A DNA stretch of 6,581 nt from Nitrospira sp. (GTDB taxonomy: Bacteria; Nitrospirota; Nitrospiria; Nitrospirales; Nitrospiraceae), in assembly GCA_030456405.1 (NCBI GenBank), contig JAKDNQ010000123.1, forward strand, positions 1 to 6,581, in the 5' to 3' direction. Both the position numbers and the translations under genes were made by a program. The notes beneath the pieces are model-generated. The model did not search any database. It had not been told where the DNA came from and saw only the letters and a program-made list of their open reading frames with translations. Of this stretch, positions 1 to 6,445 are shown piece after piece (within the stretch, counting starts at the first letter, position 1; each line of letters begins with the position of its first letter).

Positions 1-1
1 T

Positions 2-85
2 GGCAAATGGCGCAACGACTTGTCCCCGGGTAAGATTTTAGATGGCGCTATACGGGATCTTTACCGGCCATGTATCCTAATATAG
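2..85 (+). pseudogene. Possible C-terminal tail of a sulfotransferase-like gene (partial, uncertain)
   Basis: This frame is open from the left edge to a TAG stop at 83-85. It reads GKWRNDLSPGKILDGAIRDL and then YRPCILI. The first part resembles the C-terminal KWR-x-x-LSP segment of bacterial sulfotransferases, which usually ends soon afterwards in an LGY-like tail. Here the end diverges, so this could be a gene whose tail was replaced, a broken gene or chance. Sulfotransferases do occur in polysaccharide clusters, which makes the reading plausible. Only 27 codons are visible and the call rests on a short remembered motif, so it is weak. Confidence 0.25.
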
Positions 86-97
86 GCTACTCCTTTC

Positions 98-112
98 TTA
101 ACAATTTGTTAA
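98..112. repeat. Perfect 7-bp palindrome TTAACAA-T-TTGTTAA
   Basis: The sequence reads TTAACAATTTGTTAA, two perfect 7-base inverted arms around a single T. Its symmetry and A+T richness are what a dimeric repressor's operator often looks like, and it lies between a stop codon at 83-85 and the polysaccharide genes. It has no T tract and the arms are too A+T-rich for a strong terminator. No regulator gene is in the window, so the operator role is inference. Confidence 0.35.
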
Positions 113-391
113 CTGAGGCTTGACCTTCCGGTCGCCACGAGCTTCGGGAAATGCGTTAGACTGTCATCGGTCGGGAGGGCATGGGCTAGCACAAACGCCC
201 AGTCACCGTTGCACGATCACGAGAATCTCTCTGATAGGCTGCGGGAAACCGATGCCGGCTCCATTTTCTTGGAGCAGGCGACCAGGAACGTATCAAGGCT
301 CTGTATAACCGTCGACAACACGAGAGCTTGGCCGCAGGACGCCGACACTCGTTGCCGTTAATCTTCCAACCCAGTAACATTGGAAAAGACT

Positions 392-464
392 GAGGTCGAG
401 GTTAAGGTTAAGCGAAGATAGATCTAACTTTCTCCCTCTCAGCCTTAACCTGAGACTTAACCTT
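392..464. repeat. Inverted block of AGGTTAAG repeats
   Basis: The left part (392-412) is made of hexamer-like units GAGGTC-GAGGTT-AAGGTT-AAG, with AGGTTAAG at 399-406 and again at 405-412. The right part has the reverse complement CTTAACCT at 444-451 and 456-463. The two sides can pair in more than one register around a loop near 413-443. A smaller hairpin, CTCAG (438-442) with CTGAG (450-454) and a 7-nt loop, is nested in the right arm. From memory, similar GGTTAAGGTTAAG/GGTTGAGG tracts recur between genes in gammaproteobacteria, often near small four-helix-bundle (S23-like) genes, but none is present here. It lies about 60 bases upstream of the epimerase start and could affect its mRNA leader. 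Confidence 0.6.
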
Positions 465-525
465 CCGACACCGCTGGCGGACTTTCTCATCGCCGCGGTG
501 TATGCATACTGATCGAGACCAGACC

Positions 526-1626
526 ATGAAGCGGATTGATCTGATCGCGGGAGCGCGGCCCAATTTCATGAAGATTGCGCCGATCATCGACGCGCTTAAC
601 GCGGCAGCGACGCGGGGCGGTTCGTTGCGGTTTCGTTTGATCCATACGGGCCAACATTACGATCGCGCCATGTCTGGCAGCTTCTTCGAGGAGCTCCGCA
701 TCCCGGATCCGGACATCAATCTGGAAGTGGGCTCGGGTACCCAGGCTGAACAGACCGCCGCCATCATGGTGAACTATGAAAAGGTGCTGCTGAAAGAAAA
801 AAGCGACCTGTGCCTGGTCGTGGGAGACGTGACCTCGACCATGGCCTGTTCCATCGTCGCCCGCAAGTTGGGGGTGCCGGTAGCGCATGTGGAGGGCGGC
901 ATCCGCTCAGGAGACTGGACTATGCCGGAGGAAATCAACCGGGTCGTGACCGACTCCATCACCAACTGGTTTTTCACCACCAGCGAGACTGCTAACGACA
1001 ATCTGCGCCGCACCGGTGTCACGGACGAGCGCATCTTCTTCGTCGGCAATACGATGATTGACACCCTCCTCAAGCAGTTGCCACGTCTGCGTTCGCCGGT
1101 CTGTTGGGAATCGCTACAGCTTACCTCACACAACTACTTTGTGGTCACCCTCCATCGCCCGGCAAATGTCGATGGAGAGCATCAGTTACTACAGTTGCTG
1201 CGGGCCATCGCCGAAGGCACGCATGGCTTGCCGGTAGTGTTTCCCGTCCATCCGCGTACCGCGAAGAATCTTCGCGGTCTCGACAGCAAGACACCGCAAC
1301 TGAATTATGTCGATCCACTGGGCTACTTAGAATTCAACTTCTTGGTGAAGCATGCCCGTGGCGTGATTACCGATTCCGGTGGTATTACCGAGGAGACCAC
1401 CGTACTTGGCGTACCGTGCTTAACCTTGCGCGACAATACTGAGCGTCCCGAGACCATCACGATTGGGACGAACGAACTCATTGGAACCGAACCGGGCAAG
1501 CTGCCTCCCGCCCTGGCGCGATTGATGGCAGGGAAGTGGAAAAAAGGCGCGATCCCTCCAAAATGGGACGGGAGGGCGGCAGAGCGGATCGTCGAGCATC
1601 TTGAATGGTTGCTGGCGAGTATATGA
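526..1626 (+). CDS. wecB: Non-hydrolysing UDP-N-acetylglucosamine 2-epimerase
   Basis: A cytoplasmic enzyme that interconverts UDP-GlcNAc and UDP-ManNAc, supplying ManNAc-type sugars for surface polysaccharides. The 366-residue product matches the usual length of about 370-380. It shows the GARPNFMK start (residues 9-16), D101 in VVGDVTST, E123 in HVEGG, E135 in MPEEINR, H210 in TLHRP, TDSGGITEE (282-290) and NTERPE (304-309). These correspond to the Asp, two Glu and His of the E. coli WecB active site and to its UDP-binding segment. An in-frame ATG at 502 would add eight residues, but family members begin at MK-x-I-D, so 526 is preferred; neither start has a strong Shine-Dalgarno. A related epimerase for a different N-acylated substrate is possible. 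The gene is visibly more G+C-rich than those after it. Confidence 0.92.
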   Translation: MKRIDLIAGARPNFMKIAPIIDALNAAATRGGSLRFRLIHTGQHYDRAMSGSFFEELRIPDPDINLEVGSGTQAEQTAAIMVNYEKVLLKEKSDLCLVVGDVTSTMACSIVARKLGVPVAHVEGGIRSGDWTMPEEINRVVTDSITNWFFTTSETANDNLRRTGVTDERIFFVGNTMIDTLLKQLPRLRSPVCWESLQLTSHNYFVVTLHRPANVDGEHQLLQLLRAIAEGTHGLPVVFPVHPRTAKNLRGLDSKTPQLNYVDPLGYLEFNFLVKHARGVITDSGGITEETTVLGVPCLTLRDNTERPETITIGTNELIGTEPGKLPPALARLMAGKWKKGAIPPKWDGRAAERIVEHLEWLLASI

Positions 1627-1662
1627 GGCGCCACTGCCAAGACCGAAGAAAAGAAGCAAGCA

Positions 1663-1704
1663 GTGCGCATCGGAGTACTATGCCCTTACGACGAGAAGCC
1701 TTAA
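1663..1704 (+). pseudogene. N-terminal stub of a lost GT4 glycosyltransferase
   Basis: From a GTG at 1663 this frame reads V(M)RIGVLCPYDEKP and stops at TAA 1702-1704. MRI-x-VLCPYD is a typical first beta-strand and loop of family-4 (GT-B fold) glycosyltransferases, which normally continue into a GGV or GGI glycine loop. A purine-rich stretch (1645-1657, containing AAGAAG) sits where a ribosome binding site should be. The match breaks immediately before wzx. I infer that the rest of a glycosyltransferase gene between the epimerase and the flippase was deleted, leaving its start. The stub is only 13 codons, so chance similarity cannot be excluded. Confidence 0.4.
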
Positions 1705-1713
1705 CTTATACAC

Positions 1714-3294
1714 ATGATTCAAAAACGACGCATCCTAACTAATGCCACTTCCTCGGTTGTCCAGATCGCCATCAGTGGCATATCCCTATTCTTCCTGTAC
1801 AAGTTTCTTCTTGAAACGATTGGCATCACGCAGTTGGGGATATGGTCTCTGGTGCTGGCTATGAGCTCAATGATTCAAGTTGCCAATTTTGGTTTAACCG
1901 GAAGCATCGTGAAGAACATTGCAGATTACGACGCGTTGGGGGACAAACGGGCGATCGCGCATGCGATTCAAACTGCGGCAATATCCATAGCCTTTCTGAG
2001 TCTGGCTCTAATCGCCTGCGCATACCCGGGCGCCAAATATTACTTTGGTTTCGCAATTGAAGGACACGCTTACCAAGATGCACTTGAAGTGCTTCCTCTG
2101 GCTTTGGTTGCTTTCTGGATATTGATGGTAACGAGTATTTATCAATCCGGCCTGTATGGGTGCCAGCTTATTGCCCAAAGAAATGGAATTTTGATCATTG
2201 AATCCATTTCTCATCTTGTCCTCTGCATCTACCTGGCGCCCCGATATGGTCTTCTTGGCCTAGCTTATGCCCGAGTGGCTCAGAACTGTCTCACACTGAT
2301 GGCATCTGTCATACTGCTCAAGAGACATCTACCCCAACTGCCACTATTTCCGTACCGTTGGGACAAGAAGCTATTCAAAGAAATGATCGGATATGCGACA
2401 TCTTTTCAAGTTATTTCATTGCTGACGATGTTATCTGATCCGGTGACAAAGGCGCTTCTAGGAAGATTCGGATCAATTTCCATGGTGGGCTACTTTGAGA
2501 TGGCAAGTAAGTTGGTGCAACAATTGCGTTCTCTCATAGTGAACGCAAACCAAGTGCTTGTCCCGACATTTGCCCACCTCAAACAGCTTGATCCCCGGAG
2601 AATACCAACGCTGTATCTCACTTCGTACCATCTAATTTCTTACCTTTCACTCGCAGGTTTTGGCCTTCTAGCAATCTGCGCTCCGCTCGTTTCTGATTTA
2701 TGGGTGGGTGGATATCAGCCATTCTTTCTTTGGTCAACAATTGTCTTATGCGCGGGATGGCTGATTAATACGCTCTCCGTACCAGCCTATTTTGCATGCA
2801 TGGGAACGGGGGACATGCGCATCAATGTGGTGGCTCATATTGTCATGACCATCCTCAACATATTCCTGGCTGTCATCTTTGGTTGGTTTTTCGGTGGCCT
2901 TGGAGTGGTGTTGTCTTGGGGGATTGCGCTAGCGCTAGGAGGCATCTTAGTCAATATTCTCTTCTGCCGAGCAAATCGAATTCCCTTCGGAAACTTACTT
3001 CCAGGTCCCGTTAGGATACTGACCTCTTGCTGCATCGCTGGGATAGCCGTCGCGTACTTGATTTGGGTGAGCCTTCCGGAAGCTTCAGAAGCGCTAACGT
3101 TGAAATTCAATCTTTCATTAAAAAGGCAATCATTCATTTCCAGTGGCGCGATGATACTTGTCTATATCGGGTTCATGAGCGGTCCTCTGTGGCGCCATCC
3201 TTCGCGGAAAGATTTGCAGCGATTACTTCAGGAGGCGTTGTCAGGAGCTAGAGTCGAAAGTGGTGTACAGCCTGAATTTAAAGTGAAGGGGTGA
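1714..3294 (+). CDS. wzx: Polysaccharide repeat-unit flippase (Wzx/PST family)
   Basis: A 526-residue inner-membrane protein with about 14 hydrophobic segments (roughly 12-32, 40-62, 85-104, 124-145, 158-177, 180-203, 228-250, 258-283, 305-325, 335-360, 372-392, 395-417, 433-453 and 474-490), the layout of the MOP-superfamily polysaccharide transporters. Its expected role is to move the undecaprenyl-diphosphate-linked repeat unit to the periplasmic face. N-terminal features typical of the family are the LGIWSL and ANFGLTGSIVK stretches (41-67). The C-terminal tail from residue 491 is polar and probably cytoplasmic. The ATG at 1714 fits the family start, but the nearest purine run (GAGAAG, 1693-1698) is about 15 bases away, so initiation may be weak. 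Position beside an epimerase, glycosyltransferases and a polymerase supports the role; substrate cannot be predicted. Confidence 0.88.
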   Translation: MIQKRRILTNATSSVVQIAISGISLFFLYKFLLETIGITQLGIWSLVLAMSSMIQVANFGLTGSIVKNIADYDALGDKRAIAHAIQTAAISIAFLSLALIACAYPGAKYYFGFAIEGHAYQDALEVLPLALVAFWILMVTSIYQSGLYGCQLIAQRNGILIIESISHLVLCIYLAPRYGLLGLAYARVAQNCLTLMASVILLKRHLPQLPLFPYRWDKKLFKEMIGYATSFQVISLLTMLSDPVTKALLGRFGSISMVGYFEMASKLVQQLRSLIVNANQVLVPTFAHLKQLDPRRIPTLYLTSYHLISYLSLAGFGLLAICAPLVSDLWVGGYQPFFLWSTIVLCAGWLINTLSVPAYFACMGTGDMRINVVAHIVMTILNIFLAVIFGWFFGGLGVVLSWGIALALGGILVNILFCRANRIPFGNLLPGPVRILTSCCIAGIAVAYLIWVSLPEASEALTLKFNLSLKRQSFISSGAMILVYIGFMSGPLWRHPSRKDLQRLLQEALSGARVESGVQPEFKVKG

Positions 3295-3484
3295 AGCGGT
3301 GGAGAATGTTGTTGGACAATTTAGTTGTCGAGATCAACAATCAATACAACAGAAACTCCGCGCCTGAACAGCGATGCTTCAAGTTAGGCGTACAGCAGAT
3401 TTGACTGTATCTCCGTTGTCAGGAGGAGAAGTCTTTGTGCGTGTGCACTGTCGCATATACGGTTGCGAGTTGGGAGGTAACCGT
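3295..3484. other. 190-base gap between wzx and the fkbM pseudogene
   Basis: No recognisable gene. An in-frame upward extension of the methyltransferase frame to ATG 3374 exists, but its 37 extra residues resemble nothing in the FkbM family. A short weak hairpin is possible (ACAA-TTTAG-TTGT near 3319-3331), too small to call a terminator. The gap is unusually long compared with the tight spacing of the genes downstream, so a deletion scar or a secondary promoter may lie here, but no promoter boxes stand out. Confidence 0.4.
3472..3478 (+). promoter_or_regulatory. Strong ribosome binding site that sets the fkbM start
   Basis: GGGAGGT lies six bases before the ATG at 3485. It is the best Shine-Dalgarno in the window and decides the start at 3485 over the upstream in-frame ATG at 3374. 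Its survival suggests the methyltransferase was efficiently translated until recently. Confidence 0.75.
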
Positions 3485-4206
3485 ATGGTTCGCTCTGCGG
3501 TGAAGCAGTGCTTGCGGAAATTGGGGTATCTGATGTCCCGCTACGACTCTAGACGCGACCCGCTCGCAGTCAGGAAGCTGTTTTTCGAGTCCCATGGTAT
3601 TAATGTTGTCTTTGATGTCGGCGCCACCGCCGGACAATTCGCACTGCAACTAAGGGAGTCTGGATATCGAGACAAAATTGTTTCCTTCGAGCCGCTATCT
3701 TCGGCATTTAGGAAACTTTCGGAAGCTGCCCAGAATGACTCCAACTGGCAAGTGCGGCATTGCGCACTAGGGGACAATGAATGAGGCAACCTCGGAGCTA
3801 CACGTATCTGAGAGCTTATGGAGTAGCTCCTTACTCCAAATGCTGCCGGCGCATGCCAAAGCAGCCCCCGACTCGACGTACATCGGCAAGGAATTCGTAA
3901 CCATTTCAAACTCTCGATGCTGTATTTTCAAGCTATTGCAAGCCCGACAGCCGTGTGTTCCTGAAAATAGATGCGCAAGGGTTCACGAAGAAGGTGCTGG
4001 AGGGAGGGCAACAATCTCTTGAAACAATTCGAGAGCTTCAGGTCGAGATGTCACTGGCGCCACTGTATGAAGGAGAGCCATTGATGGGCGAACTCGTCTC
4101 ATTTTTGCAAAGCAGATGGTTGACTCCAATCTTTGTATTTCCTGAATTTATCGACAATCAAACAGGCCAGCAGTTGCAGGTCAATGGCCTCTTCTTTCAG
4201 CTCTGA
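3485..4206 (+). pseudogene. FkbM-family SAM-dependent methyltransferase broken by two frameshifts
   Basis: FkbM-family enzymes transfer a methyl group from S-adenosylmethionine to a hydroxyl; in polysaccharide loci they are thought to O-methylate sugars. The first frame gives 99 residues with the SAM-binding loop VVFDVGATAGQF (41-52) and SFEPLSS (67-73), then stops at 3782-3784. Similarity resumes in the next frame (SSSLLQMLPAHAKAAP), then shifts again to LDAVFSSYCKPDSRVFLKID and AQGFTKKVLEGG, ending at 4204-4206. The first shift is explained by a tandem AATG-AATG at 3776-3783, the second by one extra A in AAA at 3908-3910. Removing these five bases gives one uninterrupted frame of 238 codons, about the family's usual length. 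Normally conserved spots have also changed (GANTGQ to GATAGQ, KIDTQGFE to KIDAQGFT), fitting loss of function. Sequencing error is the alternative, more plausible for the single A than for the 4-bp duplication. Confidence 0.88.
3776..3783 (+). repeat. 4-bp tandem duplication AATG-AATG causing the first frameshift
   Basis: GAC-AAT-GAA-TGA becomes GAC-AAT-GAG-GCA-ACC when one AATG is removed, rejoining residues GDN to EATSELHVSE in the methyltransferase family pattern. The duplication also creates an ATG at 3777 that overlaps the new stop. Confidence 0.75.
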
Positions 4207-4220
4207 GCCGCGAAGATAAC

Positions 4221-5621
4221 ATGTTTTACTACGGGATGGCTGCGGGTGTTGTCGGTCTGATTGTCTTCTTACTCCTACGTCCAAGAGGCAAAGTTCTGAT
4301 CGCGTTCTTTGTGATGACTTTATGTTTCGATGTGGCGCCGAGGCTTATTTTCAACACGGACGTTTGGGACTTGGGCGCAGTACTTCTCTTCATAGCCTGG
4401 CTTCAACTGACGTTCCTCAAGGCAAAGACTCCATCGCAAACATTTAGCCATGTGGTTCTGATCCGATTCTTTATTGGATGGATGTTCGTGTGCCTCTTAT
4501 GGTCGATTCTGATCTATGGCTATCCGGCATTGGACACGCTAAAAGCATCCCGGCAAATGATTATTGGGTTTTCGTCCTTCTTTGTCTTTCTTAGATTGTT
4601 TTCCATCGACCCAGGAGCGTTCGGCTTCTTCATGCGATCGTTATACATAGCCACATTTCTCCTCCTTCCAGTCTGTATTGTTCAATATGTGACTAACACG
4701 CCGCTGCTATTTGGGTTGATCACAGACTATGGTGGAGCTGTGAGAGCACTTCCAGTATTTCTTCCGATATGCCTGCTGAATTTCTGGCTCATAGTTTCAA
4801 AAGCTCTCACCGCTGACCGGGTAGCCAAGCATGAAATTGTATACGCGGGCCTCGTCATTGTCGTTACTGCACTAACATTTACCAGAGGAATCTACTTTTC
4901 CGTTTTCTGCATGTCGCTAGTGATGCTGATCACACTTACGGCCGAAAAGAAGCTCAACATTCGAGCCGCAATGATCGTGTTTTCCGTATCAGCGTTCTGT
5001 GTGGTACTTTTCCTGTTCGGGGGATGGAAGGGTAAAGTCATCAACAGAGTAACAAGTGGCATAGAGGTTCTATTCTCAAAAGCCAGCACCGGGAAGCACG
5101 ATGATGTGGATACCTTTGGTGGCAGATTGGCGCTAGCACAAGAAAGATTCAGCCTTGTTGCTAAGCACAACCCGATTATTGGGTATGGATTCATTCATGA
5201 GGACAATGTTCCCAGTGCGATGAGGGCGAAGTTCAAGTACGGGTCAGTCATATACGCCCCGGAATATGTTGAGATGTACCGACATGGCCAACCGTATGTT
5301 CTGGCGTTGCATTCTGCCGATATTGGGTGGGCAGACGTGATAGTGAACACTGGCATCCTCGGGTTATTCCTATTTATTCTTATTCTGGGCAGCATTGCGT
5401 TCAACTACTACCGCAATAGTAAGGTGATCGCTTCATCAGCCTATCACTTTCGACTAGCGTTCTTCTTGCAAACTATTACCTTGGCTCTTCTGATGTTCAA
5501 TGGGAACACATTCATTGTGCTTGTTCAGATTCCTGCCCTAATGCTCGCGGGATATTCCTATAGCAACAAGTTAAGAGACGAATCCCATCCAGCCAGTCTA
5601 TCAACGGCGATAGCAACATGA
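4221..5621 (+). CDS. wzy: O-antigen polymerase/ligase-like membrane protein (Wzy)
   Basis: A 466-residue inner-membrane protein expected to polymerise flipped repeat units into a chain in the periplasm. About a dozen hydrophobic segments are visible, several between residues 6 and 265, then a long polar loop (about 268-365), then two to three more. Features of the O-antigen ligase/polymerase (Wzy_C-like) superfamily are TFTRGIYFS (219-227), GGRLALAQERFSLVAKHNP (300-318) followed by IIGYGF (319-324) in the main loop, and H364 with VNTGILGLFLFI (375-386) at the re-entry into the membrane. Wzy proteins share little sequence, so the call rests on topology, these motifs and neighbours. A ligase is less likely beside wzx and glycosyltransferases. 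It starts 14 bases after the methyltransferase remnant without a clear Shine-Dalgarno, and its stop overlaps the next gene, implying coupled translation. Confidence 0.82.
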   Translation: MFYYGMAAGVVGLIVFLLLRPRGKVLIAFFVMTLCFDVAPRLIFNTDVWDLGAVLLFIAWLQLTFLKAKTPSQTFSHVVLIRFFIGWMFVCLLWSILIYGYPALDTLKASRQMIIGFSSFFVFLRLFSIDPGAFGFFMRSLYIATFLLLPVCIVQYVTNTPLLFGLITDYGGAVRALPVFLPICLLNFWLIVSKALTADRVAKHEIVYAGLVIVVTALTFTRGIYFSVFCMSLVMLITLTAEKKLNIRAAMIVFSVSAFCVVLFLFGGWKGKVINRVTSGIEVLFSKASTGKHDDVDTFGGRLALAQERFSLVAKHNPIIGYGFIHEDNVPSAMRAKFKYGSVIYAPEYVEMYRHGQPYVLALHSADIGWADVIVNTGILGLFLFILILGSIAFNYYRNSKVIASSAYHFRLAFFLQTITLALLMFNGNTFIVLVQIPALMLAGYSYSNKLRDESHPASLSTAIAT

Positions 5622-6442
5622 GCCCACCTGCACCCCCAAAGCTCACCATCATCACTCCCTCCTTCAACCAAGGCGCCTATATCGAGCAGACCATTCTTTC
5701 GGTGTTGTCGCAGAAGTATCTGCATGTGGAGCACATTGTAATCGATGGAGGCTCAACTGATAGCACCGTAGACGTGCTCAAGCAGTATCCTCATCTGCTG
5801 TGGGTGTCAGAGAAGGATCGAGGACAAGGTGATGCATTGAATAAAGGGTTCGCAAGAGCGACGGGTGATATTATTGGTTGGATCAATTCTGACGACTACT
5901 ATGAGGAGGCCATATTCGAGTCGGTCGTAGAGTGCTTCCAGGACCCTGATGTGATGTGGGCTATTGGAAATCTCACATATGTATTTGACCAGACGAATGA
6001 TGTGATTCCTAGAAAAAGCCCTGTCATTACATATGAGCGGCTCGTCAGTAATCCGGATATTTTGCGGCAACAGCCGGCATTCTTTCGCAAGGAGTTTATT
6101 GAACGCGCGGGGAAGTGGAATCCTGATTATTTCATGGCAATGGATTTCGACCTTTGGATACGACTGAGCAGGTTATCCTTGCCTAGAATGGCAGACAGCA
6201 ATTGGGCCTATTTCAGACATCATGCGCTTCAAAAGACCTCTCACGCGAACGCGCTACGTCAGCAAGATGAAATTGTTGCGATTTTAAGGCGAGAAAACGC
6301 CCCATCAACTACCATCGCGGCGATATGTATTCGGAAACGATGGCTCTGGATGAAGGGGCTTGTGAAAGAAGTTCTTATTCGTCTCGGGATCATCAGTCTG
6401 AAGTATCGGAGCAGACCTATACGACATAAGGCTGCAAGGTGA
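5618..6442 (+). CDS. Family 2 (GT-A) glycosyltransferase
   Basis: A 274-residue cytoplasmic or membrane-associated enzyme that adds one sugar from a nucleotide-sugar donor to the growing repeat unit. The GT2 domain fills the first two thirds: LTIITPSFNQGAYIEQTI (9-26), DGGSTDST (43-50), the SEKDRGQGDALNKGF segment (64-78) and the metal-binding WINSDDYY (88-95, D92-D93 as the DXD equivalent). Later come QQPAFFRKEF (151-160) and AMDFDLWIRLS (174-184), the acceptor-side pattern of WcaA-like enzymes. The C-terminus is basic (KYRSRPIRHKAAR), possibly contacting the membrane surface. The ATG overlaps the wzy stop as ATGA, a classical translational-coupling arrangement, and the next gene begins three bases after its own stop. 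Donor and linkage cannot be told from sequence. Confidence 0.9.
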   Translation: MSPPAPPKLTIITPSFNQGAYIEQTILSVLSQKYLHVEHIVIDGGSTDSTVDVLKQYPHLLWVSEKDRGQGDALNKGFARATGDIIGWINSDDYYEEAIFESVVECFQDPDVMWAIGNLTYVFDQTNDVIPRKSPVITYERLVSNPDILRQQPAFFRKEFIERAGKWNPDYFMAMDFDLWIRLSRLSLPRMADSNWAYFRHHALQKTSHANALRQQDEIVAILRRENAPSTTIAAICIRKRWLWMKGLVKEVLIRLGIISLKYRSRPIRHKAAR

Positions 6443-6445
6443 TGA

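Larger units (their letters stand above)
86..525. other. Non-coding leader region ahead of the polysaccharide genes
   Basis: About 440 bases without a recognisable gene. Short open frames exist on both strands (for example + strand 113-358, which has no ATG start), but none gives a protein I recognise or has a good ribosome binding site. The stretch holds a perfect palindrome at 98-112 and an inverted-repeat block at 392-464. I could not find a convincing sigma-70 promoter: TTGACC at 120-125 and TATAAC at 304-309 exist, but neither has a partner at the right spacing. No JUMPstart/ops element is visible. If the cluster has its own promoter, it probably lies here. Confidence 0.5.

Noticed and set aside
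122..133. GACC-TTCC-GGTC hairpin as a terminator
   Set aside because: The four-base stem has no T tract after it, so it is too weak to call.
113..358. 246-base open frame on the + strand in the leader region
   Set aside because: It has no ATG start, no ribosome binding site and no recognisable motif; it is compatible with chance.
502..525. Upstream ATG that would add eight residues to the epimerase
   Set aside because: The family begins at MK-x-I-D with GARPNFMK close to the N-terminus; the extra residues (MHTDRDQT) are not typical and no ribosome binding site precedes position 502.
876..885. GCCGGTAGCG resembling the ops/JUMPstart element
   Set aside because: It differs from GGCGGTAG, lies inside the epimerase coding sequence and is not in an upstream leader.
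487..888. 133-codon open frame on the - strand
   Set aside because: It lies antisense to the well-supported epimerase gene and its translation shows no family features.
1701..1713. TTATAC just before wzx as a -10 promoter box
   Set aside because: There is no -35 partner at suitable spacing and it lies directly against the start codon; the gene is more likely co-transcribed with the epimerase.
3374..3484. Upstream ATG extending the methyltransferase by 37 residues
   Set aside because: The extension resembles nothing in FkbM proteins, while GGGAGGT sits at ideal spacing before the ATG at 3485.
3776..3912. Programmed ribosomal frameshifting in the methyltransferase
   Set aside because: There is no classical slippery heptamer with a downstream structure, and two separate shifts would be needed; simple indels explain both.
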